Virus record (IMG/VR): IMGVR_UViG_3300033144_005399
Coordinates: 1-52,885 of that record
DNA length: 52,885 nt
From: a virus
Direction: 5' to 3' (one strand)
Of the stretch, positions 25,301-32,061 are shown piece by piece. How positions within the stretch are numbered: the stretch's first letter is position 1; the number at the start of each line of letters is the position of its first letter. A program made the position numbers and the translations under genes. The notes under the pieces were generated by a model. That model was not told the DNA's origin. It ran no database searches and saw only the letters and a list, made by a program, of their open reading frames with translations.

Positions 25301-26778
25301 TCTACAACAACTGTCAGATCATGGTCGCGTCGGACGCAGCGAACGTCGGCATGAACTGGCCGGTGAAGCATCTGTGGATGTACGACTCGCTGTTCAGCCC
25401 GATGGAGGAGTGGCAGCGCATCACGCGCGCGGCGCGCATGCTCCCGCCCGCAGTCCGCGGTCCCGCGAAGAAGCTCATCGAGAAGATCGGCGCGTACATC
25501 TCGAAGATCGAAGCGCAGAACGACTTCAAGGAATACGAGGGCGTCGACAGCGCGATGCTCATCGTGCGCGAAGCGATCGAGAAAGCGCTCACGCCAGCGG
25601 AGCGTGCGGAGCTGAACGACCTGCCTGGGGGTGCGCCCGATCAGATTCTGGAAGCGTGGTTCGCGAAGCGAGCGTTCGACAAGATCGCAAGTGCTCGCGA
25701 GGAGGTGGGCGCTCAGCTCCGACAGACCGGGGACATCCCCGACCCGACGCGCCCGCTAGAGAGCCTCATCCCGCCCGAGGCGATCACCGAAGCCGACATC
25801 ATGAATCACATCCTTCGCAACCACATGACGGGCTTCGATCTGGAGATCCTGAAGAGCCGCCGCTACCTCGTGGATGTGAAGCGCCTCACGGTATCCGTCG
25901 ATGTGCCCGAGTTCGTCGACATCACGGTCACCGATCCGATGACGGGTAAGCGGGGCAAGGTGCGGATCCCGACCGGGGAGATGCTCACCGAATCGCCCGC
26001 GCTCGCGGAGAAGAGCCAGCTCGCGCAGGGGCGCGCGAAGATGGTGCCTTACGAATACTTCCTGAAGGTCGTGCAGAACGAGCAGCCGAAGCACACGAAG
26101 TACGACTACACGCCCGCATGGCGCGGATCGCTCGCGGCGTTCTCGCTGCTCGAAGATGGGCAGGGCAACCCCGTGGGCGCCGCTCCCATGCTCGTCGAGA
26201 TCCAGAACGCTGACGGCTCGCGCAGCTTCGTCACGCAGGCGGAGTTCGAGGCGGCGGGCGGGAAGCTGAAGGAGCCACCCATCAAGGCCAAGACCGCGAA
26301 GCGCGAGGAGGGTCCGAAGAAGCAGGGCCCATCAACACCGATGGCGGCGGTCAAGGCGAAGCTCGGCGGAGACACCTTCGGTTGGAAGGGGGGCAGCGGG
26401 AAGATCTTCATCTCGACCCCGAAGGATGCGGGGCTCCCGTATCTGGCGGTCGACCCCTCGCACCGGCGCGAGGCACCCGCGGGGAGCGCTGACTACGCGG
26501 AGTGGAGTGCGACCTACGAGGTTCCGCTATACCGTGCGGTCGAAGACCGGCTGAAGAGTCTCGGGCTCGGGCATCTTTCCATCGAGATCGATGCGGGGGG
26601 CTACGTGCAGCTACACCCCGGCGCGTCGGGCGAGTACGGCACGACGCCACCTTCCGCGGCCGGCGCGGGCAAACCGAAGAAGGGCCGCAAAGCGCCGCCC
26701 GGGTTCGACCCCGAGGGCATGCAGCCCGAAGACCTGCGGAAGAAGTCGATGCGGTTCGTTGTGCCGCGGGGGAGATAA
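19345..26778 (+). CDS. Giant polyvalent protein: HEFGH metallopeptidase fused to SNF2-type helicase
   Basis: The ATG at 19345 overlaps the upstream stop and yields 2477 aa. An N-terminal LVKA junction is followed by KYIKKVPYFSGGKMKWRYYY, a motif also seen in other large phage proteins. A zincin domain has HEFGH (residues 242-246), and TYEDFAESFA probably supplies the third zinc ligand. Residues about 690-766 contain a DTIYVPDKSGNWKRHTL..IAREHGTTMKALL stretch that looks LysM-like. The helicase has Walker A MGTGKTALA (GTGKT 1106-1110), DEAH at 1248-1251, LLLSGTPIT (SGTP 1277-1280), a C-terminal half with MVASDAANVGMNW (about 1993), and motif VI QRITRAAR (about 2024). This is the SNF2/superfamily 2 arrangement. 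Comparable proteins such as P1 DarB are packaged and protect or remodel incoming DNA. A long insertion separates the helicase halves. Role in the cell is inferred. Confidence 0.88.
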   Translation: MQYVIPARRAGVDALVKAVFSRGPRPGVKYIKKVPYFSGGKMKWRYYYRDEHSRKHGRGHHDPYNDHDHHLIGELKDHHKNLVGKVRSAIETGMQFIKGLFGFKKQPDTAAGAVFTQKFIEPPIAAEKEGKSPDANAATVKMAQAIEMLPDHLKAMVDPAQIPKVKGGKYKGLKSFSLLDNMEDPYLLRLGLLGMLTVGGHASRTEGHLIVNGLSFEGGKKGVTSKPDFNSPETVTEEVFWHEFGHHIHYAIEESITRGELTWKKAWEEWADGLDGKKISGYAGSHTYEDFAESFACMISHPKQLAMVCKERYEWMQQHLFEHLPEQEKMVQVDDEELAWWNAKPHTKVTAALFQARKKEGAAAPFHPMHSEKDQFYTVSIEGRTVYLRMGPPSKVDEAGWHRMPETTYTETIEGADGKPVTITLPRNENLVGARFKAQSAAKEIYDERGVALTNHQAFLHLFQDDKDLIDWMPDDIAEYGKSPRWKKNKEGKDTKTQEKDPETGEPLWDYRPTEVHNLSRRMFEALGFKKAHTKENERKRLLKVVVAQKEWDRVKAKHEAGKKLTKKEKSLLFEYEKVTSEKTGKETVTTHVVAEKPRPDFDEYQGKKLGRIQWAPHEMTRHEFMQKSGTFAFGEMKASKKTAPYLARDEDGNVVMKADGTPLTTATVYEQENPDGSWTKVTVNTSAPFNRGDTIYVPDKSGNWKRHTLDSGSIDPFIIAREHGTTMKALLSHNGKFARGQITDPILAALINPGDIPIADSTKLQELMREAASVHNVDPETQEPYTGRRVWVTLAGEPGGGSAKSMRANAHIQVEFDGSGPPRVVGPYWERKLGKAPVRVDELLNKFDEITTPLIKEQKAKIVQAKPGGLVWFVDPKSEKRVLGTYVKKRKDPKTKKELFMVQPLPGQAAGSAKHIVGVQKVEPVTDDLVPGNPTLRKRKVQPLEKDLLLYMDEVPRGSATNETRGNIRILLPTDGSITMEQVKKYPGVRILEPTPGDRALRVTISPKDLPEFRARVGGFMMGSRVLAKLAEEDTRSRILAEESGKQQIVEPEDLENDEGNINPEGPLRGLVEGDDGIQPGEHRIRALQKLAKNNGRLYAAHFMGTGKTALAIMASQMMRNLADPSDPSKPHPKQLKKKVMHVVPLNTADGWFQEYVRFLGAPTVVGAESLSGAQQLPKLPKRNAREKDESYRQRVMTFWKNAIKSNPKLWNPWTDAGDNVVAPMEYFRDNEEALRLTGMFDGMVVDEAHKVARENQLSKAIERWNPQMNLFLLLSGTPITNNLKVLPRIVDLVTAGEVKLGTEEEFTERYLIESATMRAYNRRSAVKTDLNPQRVGELAGILQPIMDVATTADVKGKSMPAVLLDENEPAHMIGQQARMYRLAMAQTTDAEREAMGASAALGLDEGGLLSPDARRKIAVARSIANAPSYKAPDDREDATYEETTARVDRRGNQIVEKTTQVFELPSLGKMTNKRTDRGIAWGGVWPDTSDVVAGRITQGYYEALHKYVHRVLGVGYEFLEGKKIAGSPQGKKLLAALRNKGEYITNTGEKWQKGIRYSGGGKLKNPDFGPEGMICRGKLNERTGEITKLTEIGKKAATYYDSQTGQWKPVEVKPGHLFVRDTRSKMLGVFYDQEDWEFTGRFDTKAESGTTDDGEDGPKIPDVSTLTRKQMEALAKKHEISLPDDIDDEVFRALLEDALRKKVLGRKGNQQGPKAGREGMTIQRHPARREARAQFDMAVTTNNAKCDKLEEHMREALKEKTGGGAQDQGIIFGNRIGSAVRTAESKLRMLGYMDVNEALGNPEWSTDHDKKRALGTRKFYVTYMGKGATLGDRDINSEIFRHVQDDFGSDTGTSMFVQRSMYGTSKNRMLRAEQMEEPWGKSQRAKIKQNFVDGTGASTKSGTPRGLEVPMRVVGWKNDDGSVGQRYVYESELTTAAKRQVAALEIKMRSQRGAAKEKTNRQVYEIMKPFFSEKRPLTDDQIDIYNNCQIMVASDAANVGMNWPVKHLWMYDSLFSPMEEWQRITRAARMLPPAVRGPAKKLIEKIGAYISKIEAQNDFKEYEGVDSAMLIVREAIEKALTPAERAELNDLPGGAPDQILEAWFAKRAFDKIASAREEVGAQLRQTGDIPDPTRPLESLIPPEAITEADIMNHILRNHMTGFDLEILKSRRYLVDVKRLTVSVDVPEFVDITVTDPMTGKRGKVRIPTGEMLTESPALAEKSQLAQGRAKMVPYEYFLKVVQNEQPKHTKYDYTPAWRGSLAAFSLLEDGQGNPVGAAPMLVEIQNADGSRSFVTQAEFEAAGGKLKEPPIKAKTAKREEGPKKQGPSTPMAAVKAKLGGDTFGWKGGSGKIFISTPKDAGLPYLAVDPSHRREAPAGSADYAEWSATYEVPLYRAVEDRLKSLGLGHLSIEIDAGGYVQLHPGASGEYGTTPPSAAGAGKPKKGRKAPPGFDPEGMQPEDLRKKSMRFVVPRGR

Positions 26779-26781
26779 CCG

Positions 26782-27093
26782 ATGGGACTCTACGAGAGCG
26801 GGCGCAGCGGGAGTGACCTCGATTTCTTCGAGGACATTTTCAACGTCGGTATCCCCTTCGAGGGGAAGATCGACGTCGGCTACTTCATCGACATCCCCAA
26901 CGCCGACATCGCACGCCGAGCCCTGCGGTTCCTCAGCGATCAGAACAACGAGTTCGAGCTGCGCGCACGGCACCCCGAGGACGACATGCTGCGGCTCTGG
27001 CGTGGCGTCTTCCGCGGGTGCATCGCGCACGGCGTCGAGATCCCGGCTGACCTGAAGGGCTACGCGAAGCGCCTCGGGATCATTGTCCCGTGA
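26782..27093 (+). CDS. Small unknown protein
   Basis: This 103-aa protein follows the helicase by three bases, with GGGGGAGAT as ribosome binding site. It begins MGLYESGRSGSDLDFFEDIF and contains IPNADIARRALRFLSDQNNE and HPEDDMLRLWRGVFRGCIAHG. It appears helical and acidic. No family is recognised. It overlaps the following zinc-ribbon gene by four bases, suggesting joint translation. Confidence 0.65.
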   Translation: MGLYESGRSGSDLDFFEDIFNVGIPFEGKIDVGYFIDIPNADIARRALRFLSDQNNEFELRARHPEDDMLRLWRGVFRGCIAHGVEIPADLKGYAKRLGIIVP

Positions 27094-27308
27094 CCGACTG
27101 CCCCCACTGCGACAAGCCTGTCTTTCGCAAAAGCGCGGACGGTCAGAAGCTGAAAGCGCGCACTCGGATCGTGGTGCTGCACAAGTCGGGCGGCGTCGAG
27201 ATCAACTGCGGAAGCTGCGGCAAGGGTATCCTTCTGCCGCTCGCGCGGGTGGAGGGCGAGGACATTCGCAAGGCCGAGATGCCGCGGCTGGTTGCGCGGC
27301 GGGGTTGA
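27090..27308 (+). CDS. Small zinc-ribbon protein (Com-like)
   Basis: This 72-aa protein starts at GTG 27090, overlapping the previous stop (GTGA). It has two Cys pairs, CPHC near the N-terminus and CGSC at about residue 47, spaced as in a zinc ribbon, and KARTRIVVLHKSGGVEINC between them. Small Cys4 proteins such as Mu Com act as translational activators, but similarity beyond the Cys spacing is weak, so regulator versus structural zinc protein cannot be decided. Its stop codon overlaps a TTGACA hexamer. Confidence 0.65.
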   Translation: MTDCPHCDKPVFRKSADGQKLKARTRIVVLHKSGGVEINCGSCGKGILLPLARVEGEDIRKAEMPRLVARRG

Positions 27309-27334
27309 CAGTATCCGCAAACGGGTGCCATACC
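27305..27334 (+). promoter_or_regulatory. Candidate sigma-70-type promoter before capsid operon
   Basis: A perfect -35 hexamer TTGACA (27305-27310) is followed after 18 nt by CATACC (27329-27334), which matches three of six -10 positions. The spacer contains one RGTATCC motif. The terminator at 27366 would lie in the leader of any transcript made here. The weak -10 keeps confidence low. Confidence 0.25.
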
Positions 27335-27365
27335 ACCCGAGTGGCCTAGTCGCGTGTGCGACAGA

Positions 27366-27402
27366 GAGGCGGGACAACCCTGAGGGGTCTCCCGCCTTTT
27401 TT
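27366..27402 (+). terminator. Rho-independent terminator
   Basis: GGCGGGA (27368-27374) pairs with TCCCGCC (27390-27396), directly followed by six T residues (27397-27402); the loop contains CCCTGAGGG, which can extend pairing. It separates the giant-protein operon from the protease-scaffold-capsid block and is the clearest terminator in the window. If the upstream TTGACA promoter is real, it would act as an attenuator. Confidence 0.85.
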
Positions 27403-27416
27403 CATTCCTGAGCATC

Positions 27417-28127
27417 ATGAACTCCCCCTTCGCCTTCGACTTCGACGTAGAGGTCTTCGAGAAAGCCAGCGCGGCCGCCGGTAAGGAGCGCCGCATCGGC
27501 GGCATCATCTCGACCGACCACCTCGACAGGCAGGGCGAAGTGCTCATCGCTGAGGGCCTGGACCTGGATCCCTTCCTCTCCAAGGGCTGGTTCAATGACA
27601 ACCACAGCCCCGACACGGACGGCGTGGTTGGGTATCCAGAGTTCGCGGAGCTGCGGACGCTCCCCGGCGGGTTGCACAAGGGCTGGTACGTCGAGGGGTA
27701 CCTGCTGAAGACCGATCGCGCGACGCGCATCTGGGATCTGGCGAAGGATCTCCAGAAGCACGATCGCAAGCTCGGCTTTTCGGTCGAGGGCGGCATCACC
27801 GAGCGCGACACCAACGACTCGAAGAAGGTGCGCAAGGCTGTGGTGCGCGAGGTCGCGATCACGAAGTGCCCGGTCAACGTCGAGACGGCGCTGGAAGTGC
27901 TCGTGAAGAGTCTCAGCGCTGGCAGCGCGGGCGTGAACCCAGGCGCTGTGCCGGGCGAGGGTTTCGCACTGCGCACCGAGGCGCTCGAAGCCAAGAAGAA
28001 GAAGAAGAAGCGCCGCTTCAGGAAGTCTGAAGCGATCAACCTATTGATGCGCGCGAATCCTCGCGTCACGCGCGAGCATGCGACGAAGATCATCGACTAT
28101 GCGCTGCGCCATCACCGCGCTGCCTAG
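27417..28127 (+). CDS. HK97-type prohead protease (S78-like)
   Basis: This 236-aa serine protease cleaves scaffold and capsid precursors during head maturation. RIGGIISTDHLDRQGEVL is the usual N-terminal strand. The catalytic His is probably H63 in WFNDNHSPD, and the catalytic Ser S122 in LGFSVEGGI. The C-terminal 75 residues go beyond the core. They hold LVKSLSAG (residues 162-169), then PGEGFALRTEALEA, which is repeated in the major capsid at 29169-29270, and a Lys/Arg-rich tail (KKKKKKRRFRK). The protease therefore seems to carry its own cleavage site, so its basic tail may be removed in the prohead. It precedes the scaffold and capsid genes, the usual order. Confidence 0.88.
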   Translation: MNSPFAFDFDVEVFEKASAAAGKERRIGGIISTDHLDRQGEVLIAEGLDLDPFLSKGWFNDNHSPDTDGVVGYPEFAELRTLPGGLHKGWYVEGYLLKTDRATRIWDLAKDLQKHDRKLGFSVEGGITERDTNDSKKVRKAVVREVAITKCPVNVETALEVLVKSLSAGSAGVNPGAVPGEGFALRTEALEAKKKKKKRRFRKSEAINLLMRANPRVTREHATKIIDYALRHHRAA

Positions 28128-28139
28128 AGGAGACGAGCC

Positions 28140-29045
28140 ATGAGTGACGAGCAAGAAGAGCTGGAGATGGACGGAATCACCGCATCGCTCGATGAGCTGG
28201 TGAAGGCAGCCGACGCCACCGAGGTCGTGAAGTCGTATGGGGGCACCAACGTCGAGACGTCCGGCCGGTACGACGAGGACGGCAAGGGTGGCGGCGGCAT
28301 GGCCGAAGCCGGCGACATGGGTGGTCTCGACGACATGATGATCGGGAAGATGGCGCAGTCGCTCATCGACGCCGGTTTCGACGCTGGAGAGATCCAGGCG
28401 TTCATGACGGCGAAGCAGGAAGACGAAGACGAGGACGACGAGGAGGAGGAGTACGAGCGCGCCGCGCCCGTGGCCGCGCCCGAGGGCGAGCCCATGCGCA
28501 AGGCGATGGATGAGTACCGTGACGACTCCGACATCGCAGACGCGATCGACGTGTCTCCGTTCCTCGAAGCGCTCACGACGCGCACCGCCGATCAGCTCGA
28601 CGGTATCCGCAAGTCGCTGCTCGATCACCGCGGGCGCACTCAGCACGTGCAGCGCGCGACGGCCGCAGCCATCCACCAGATCGGCACGCTCCAGAAGGGC
28701 ATGGCCGACATCCTCGGCGCGCTCGACGACCGGCTGAACCTCATGGAGCGTCAGCCCGCCGGACGGCGCAGTGCCGGATCGCTCTCGGGCGCTCGCGCGC
28801 TCCAGAAGAGCATGCCCGGCGAAGCCGGCGGCGGCGGAGACACGCTCATGAAGAGCGAGGTCATCGGCACGCTCACGTACATGAACCTGGAGAAGGGGAT
28901 CAGTGACATCGGCGGTCGAGGGACCGGTCAGATGGCGATGATGCTCGAAGGTGGCGGCGTCATCGATCAGCAGACCGTCGATGCCGTGAACGGATTCCTG
29001 GCGGCTCATCCCGCCGAAGCAGACGCAGCGCGTAACTACCGGTAG
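28140..29045 (+). CDS. Scaffold-like head assembly protein
   Basis: This 301-aa acidic, Met/Gln-rich protein lies directly between prohead protease and major capsid, where phages place the scaffold. GAGGAGACG upstream is a strong ribosome binding site. An acidic run (EDEDEDDEEEE) near residue 105 is followed by long predicted helices (TADQLDGIRKSLLDHRGRTQ; ATAAAIHQIGTLQKGMADIL), typical of coiled scaffolds. L-x-K-[A/S/G] junctions recur (ELVKAADA, TLQKGMAD, ALQKSMPG), consistent with clearance by the protease. Identification rests on position and composition, not on a recognised domain. Confidence 0.7.
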   Translation: MSDEQEELEMDGITASLDELVKAADATEVVKSYGGTNVETSGRYDEDGKGGGGMAEAGDMGGLDDMMIGKMAQSLIDAGFDAGEIQAFMTAKQEDEDEDDEEEEYERAAPVAAPEGEPMRKAMDEYRDDSDIADAIDVSPFLEALTTRTADQLDGIRKSLLDHRGRTQHVQRATAAAIHQIGTLQKGMADILGALDDRLNLMERQPAGRRSAGSLSGARALQKSMPGEAGGGGDTLMKSEVIGTLTYMNLEKGISDIGGRGTGQMAMMLEGGGVIDQQTVDAVNGFLAAHPAEADAARNYR

Positions 29046-29087
29046 TCCGGTCGGCGCACCAACGAATCGAACGGAAGGAATAGGAAC

Positions 29088-30506
29088 ATGCTCGGAGCTT
29101 TCGTAAGCGCTCAGGACTACCGTGACTACAGCGGGTACGGGACGGTGCAGTCGCCTGGGGAGATCGCAGATCTCCGCAAGGCGCTTAGCGCCGGACAGGA
29201 CGTCAACGATCCGGGTGTCGCACCCGGCGTCGGCTTCCCGCTGCGCACGGAGTCGCTCGAAGCGACCCTGAAAAATCTCACCTACGAGATGGACGAGATC
29301 AAGCTTTTCAAATCCATCCCCAAGGTACCAGCGACAAATACAGTTGAGGAGTTCAATCGCTTGCTGAGTTATGGCTCGGCGGGCGCGCGGCAGTTCAACC
29401 GCGGCTTCTTCGACGAAGGTGACCTTCCTGAGGAGGAAGATAGCACCTACGAAAGAGTGACGATCCTGATTCGATTTATCGGGATCACCGGCAGAGTGAC
29501 GCACGTCGCCAACACTATCCGCGCTGCACATGGAAATGTAGTTGCGCTCGAAACGATGAACAAAACGATGGAGCTGTTGCGCAACTTGGAGAACTCGTTG
29601 TTCTTCGGCGACAACACTCTTATCCCGCAACAGTGGGATGGTCTCGAACGTCTCATCACCGACGGCGCTCCCGACAACGTGATCGACCTTCGCGGCGCAC
29701 CGCTCACCGAAGAAGCGATGAACGACTTCCTGTTGCAGATTCGCGACAACTTCGGCATGGCGACCGACTGCTACTTCGGCACCGGTCCGTTCGCTGATCT
29801 CGCGAAGCAGGTCTACGACAGACAGAGGTTCGCGTATGCGCCCGCACCCGGTGTGCTCGGCGCAACCGTGACGGCCTTCCAAGGTCAGCACGGCAAGGTG
29901 AACTTGCATGACCACGTGTTCATCACGGACGGCGACACCGCTGTCGCCGCGGGTATCGGCCGCACCGACCGTCGTCCGCTCGCACCGACGAACCCCGTCG
30001 CAACCGCAGCCGCACCCGCCGTGGGTTCGGAGTTCCTCGCGGCCGACATCGGCACGTACATCTACCGTGTCGTCGCCGGCAACAGGTTCGGCCTGAGCGC
30101 TCCGATCGACACGGCGGGTGTCATCGTCGCCGCCGGTGACGGCGTGACGTTCACCGTCGCCGACGGTGGGCAGGACACGACGTTCTACGAAATCTATCGG
30201 ACTGCGATCGGCGCAGCGGTCGGTACCGCACGGTTGATGACGCGTGTCGCGCGCACGGGCGCAACGCAGGTCATCACCGACCTGAACGCCGACATCCCCG
30301 GCACGAGCAAGGGCTTCGTGCTCATGCAGAACCAGCGGTCGTTTGCATGGAGCCAGCTCTTGCCAATGACCCGCATCCCACTTGCGGCCATCGACACTTC
30401 CATACGCTGGGCTCAGGTGCTGTACGGCGCAATGAAGCTTTACACGCCTGCAAAGAACATTGTCGTCAAAAACATCGGTCGAGCAGCCGGCTCGCTCGGT
30501 AGCTGA
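29088..30506 (+). CDS. Major capsid protein
   Basis: This 472-aa protein follows the protease and scaffold-like genes, with GGAAGGAA as ribosome binding site. The segment LRTESLEATLKNLTYEMDE followed by IPKVPATNTVEEFNRL is the conserved start of the shell domain in a broad family of HK97-fold capsids. Residues 29-36 (LRKALSAG) mirror the LVKSLSAG of the protease, so cleavage after K31 would remove a short N-terminal peptide; HK97 capsid is likewise cut after a Lys before Ser-Leu. A beta-rich insertion at about residues 300-410 (TYIYRVVAGNRFGLSAPIDT) looks like an Fn3/Ig-type surface domain. Codon use here is slightly less GC-biased than in neighbours, and no exact GTATCC core occurs in the gene. 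Confidence 0.88.
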   Translation: MLGAFVSAQDYRDYSGYGTVQSPGEIADLRKALSAGQDVNDPGVAPGVGFPLRTESLEATLKNLTYEMDEIKLFKSIPKVPATNTVEEFNRLLSYGSAGARQFNRGFFDEGDLPEEEDSTYERVTILIRFIGITGRVTHVANTIRAAHGNVVALETMNKTMELLRNLENSLFFGDNTLIPQQWDGLERLITDGAPDNVIDLRGAPLTEEAMNDFLLQIRDNFGMATDCYFGTGPFADLAKQVYDRQRFAYAPAPGVLGATVTAFQGQHGKVNLHDHVFITDGDTAVAAGIGRTDRRPLAPTNPVATAAAPAVGSEFLAADIGTYIYRVVAGNRFGLSAPIDTAGVIVAAGDGVTFTVADGGQDTTFYEIYRTAIGAAVGTARLMTRVARTGATQVITDLNADIPGTSKGFVLMQNQRSFAWSQLLPMTRIPLAAIDTSIRWAQVLYGAMKLYTPAKNIVVKNIGRAAGSLGS

Positions 30507-30531
30507 ACGTAGCGACACACGCTGGTAGGAT

Positions 30532-30559
30532 GGGCGAGCGGGCAATAGCTCGTTCGCCC
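30532..30559 (+). terminator. Hairpin after major capsid
   Basis: GGGCGA (30532-30537) pairs with TCGCCC (30554-30559), and an inner GAGC/GCTC pairing is an alternative. It lies in the 75-nt gap after the capsid gene. Only GTTCT follows rather than a T-run, so it may be a partial terminator or an mRNA 3' stabiliser. Confidence 0.4.
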
Positions 30560-30581
30560 GTTCTCGCTAAGGGAGATACCG

Positions 30582-31076
30582 ATGGAGATCCAGAACCCAA
30601 ACCTCGCGAACACGAGCGTCGGACTTCGCTACACGCGAGACGACGACGGTGTGCCGGTTGTCGTGCACGGTGACGAACGCGGTGTGTTCGACGTTCCCGA
30701 CAAGGACGGCGAGTTCATGGTTGCGACGCCCGGCTGGAAGAGGGTGCGCAAGGCGGTGCCCGTTCTCGGCGGCACTTCCGGCGATGACAGCTTCGGCGTG
30801 GACGCGCCCGAGCCTGCGCTCGTTCCGAAACCTCCGAAGCCCTCGACGGCTCGCGACGACGAGACGACCACGAAGGTGAGCTACGACGGGGATACCCAGC
30901 CACCGCCCGACGACGACGAGGGCGAGGAAGAGGAGTACGAGGAAGTCGACCTCGACTCGATGGACAAGGATGAGCTTCTCGCACTCGCCGAGGAGCAAGA
31001 GATCGAAGGCATCAACAAGCGCTGGGGTGAGGAGCGCCTGCGCGCACATCTCTCCGAAGCGCTCGAAGAGGAGTAA
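30582..31076 (+). CDS. Head-associated protein with HeH/SAP-like C-terminus
   Basis: This 164-aa protein follows the capsid with ribosome binding site AAGGGAG. The N-terminal 65 residues (GLRYTRDDDGVPVVVHGDER; FMVATPGWKRVR) look like a small beta fold found in short phage head proteins. A Pro-rich and acidic linker follows. The last 40 residues (DLDSMDKDELLALAEEQEIEGINKRW, then LRAHL) form a helix-extended-helix typical of HeH/SAP-like motifs common at the ends of phage head proteins, where they may contact nucleic acid or other head proteins. Exact role is unknown. Confidence 0.65.
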   Translation: MEIQNPNLANTSVGLRYTRDDDGVPVVVHGDERGVFDVPDKDGEFMVATPGWKRVRKAVPVLGGTSGDDSFGVDAPEPALVPKPPKPSTARDDETTTKVSYDGDTQPPPDDDEGEEEEYEEVDLDSMDKDELLALAEEQEIEGINKRWGEERLRAHLSEALEEE

Positions 31077-31079
31077 GCG

Positions 31080-31430
31080 ATGGCTGCCGAAGCTGACGAC
31101 CTCCGCTATTTCTATGGCGGAACCATCGGGCGCTCGCAGGAGCTGGCGATCACGGACGCGGCTTCGACCGAGCCCACCGAGTCGCTCCCGCTGGGGCGCT
31201 ACCTCGTGCACATCCTCGACGCGACCGGTCGCATCTACGTCGCGCAGGGAGCCTTCGGTACCGTCGCGGTCGCAGCTCCGGCTGCGGCTCCGGCCTTCCC
31301 GATGGACAACGATGGGATCAAGGCGTTCGAGTTCGTCTCGAAGCCCGGTCTCAACAGCATCGCGGCGCGCGCCACGGCAGCGGTGACTGCCACGCTCGTC
31401 ATCACGAAGATCAGCCGCGGCAAGAACTGA
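31080..31430 (+). CDS. Small head protein, paralogue of the protein at 32058
   Basis: This 116-aa protein shares a pattern with the 135-aa protein at 32058: LPLGRYLVHILDATGRIYVAQGAF here and LPPGRYLIQALALADDQVVWV there, each followed by an Ala/Pro linker, FP, a central strand, a Gly, and a C-terminal TLVITKIS/TLYISRVS strand. The two look like tandem duplicates separated by one gene. Size, beta content and position fit a capsid decoration or stabilisation protein, but that is inferred. Confidence 0.65.
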   Translation: MAAEADDLRYFYGGTIGRSQELAITDAASTEPTESLPLGRYLVHILDATGRIYVAQGAFGTVAVAAPAAAPAFPMDNDGIKAFEFVSKPGLNSIAARATAAVTATLVITKISRGKN

Positions 31431-31437
31431 GGCGACG

Positions 31438-32061
31438 ATGCCCGGCAGCTCGTCATTGCGTTCGCGCCTCGTGAGTGCAGCGGTGCACCAAGGTCAGCCG
31501 GGGATGCTCGGGGAGGCTCCCGCGGGAGGGCTCCCCTTCGAGGCGTTCCCGGCGCTCTCGGATGGGAGCTGGGTCGACATCGCGACGCCCGTGCGCACGC
31601 CTGCACTCGCGGACCCTTTCGGGGGCACCGTCGCGGAGACCATCGAAGACGACAACGCGGCGGCGTTGGAGGGCATCACACGCACGACGACGCTCGCGCT
31701 CGTCGGCGGTCGGTCGTACAAGGTCGAGCACTACGTTCTCAAAGACCTCGACGAGACGCGCTTCCCCGAGCTGCAACATGTTCGCGGGGGGGATACCGCG
31801 CACTGCCAGCTCAACACGCGCACGGGTGCTTCGATGGTCCGCGCGTCGGCCGGTTTCACGGGTGTCGGCTTCGTCGTCGTCACGGCGCCTAGCAACGCGC
31901 TGTGGTGGAAGTGCACCACGGTCGTCACCGCGAACACCGCGGGGACCCTCACGAAGAATGTCCTCGTCGGCGGCAGCGCGGTCTTCGGGAACGCGCCGCT
32001 CGTCGGAGACCTCGGATCGATCGGATACTTCCCCGGTCAGCTTAGGCAGACTTCGCTGTGA
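31438..32061 (+). CDS. Unknown structural protein between paralogous head genes
   Basis: This 207-aa protein is beta-rich. It contains SWVDIATPVRTPALADPFGG, YKVEHYVLKDLDETRFPEL, and a C-terminal half made of alternating strands (GFTGVGFVVVTAPSNALWWK; TLTKNVLVGGSAVFGNAPL). No motif allows a family call. It overlaps the next gene by four bases (GTGA). The most likely role is a minor head or decoration component. Confidence 0.6.
   Translation: MPGSSSLRSRLVSAAVHQGQPGMLGEAPAGGLPFEAFPALSDGSWVDIATPVRTPALADPFGGTVAETIEDDNAAALEGITRTTTLALVGGRSYKVEHYVLKDLDETRFPELQHVRGGDTAHCQLNTRTGASMVRASAGFTGVGFVVVTAPSNALWWKCTTVVTANTAGTLTKNVLVGGSAVFGNAPLVGDLGSIGYFPGQLRQTSL

Noticed and set aside
22855-25371. Long open frame on the - strand (838 codons) opposite the helicase gene
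   Set aside because: It lies wholly opposite a gene with clear helicase motifs, is Leu/Arg/His-rich as expected of antisense GC-rich codons, and has no domain signature. The same holds for the - strand frames at 28041-30545, 20728-22809 and 41726-43726.
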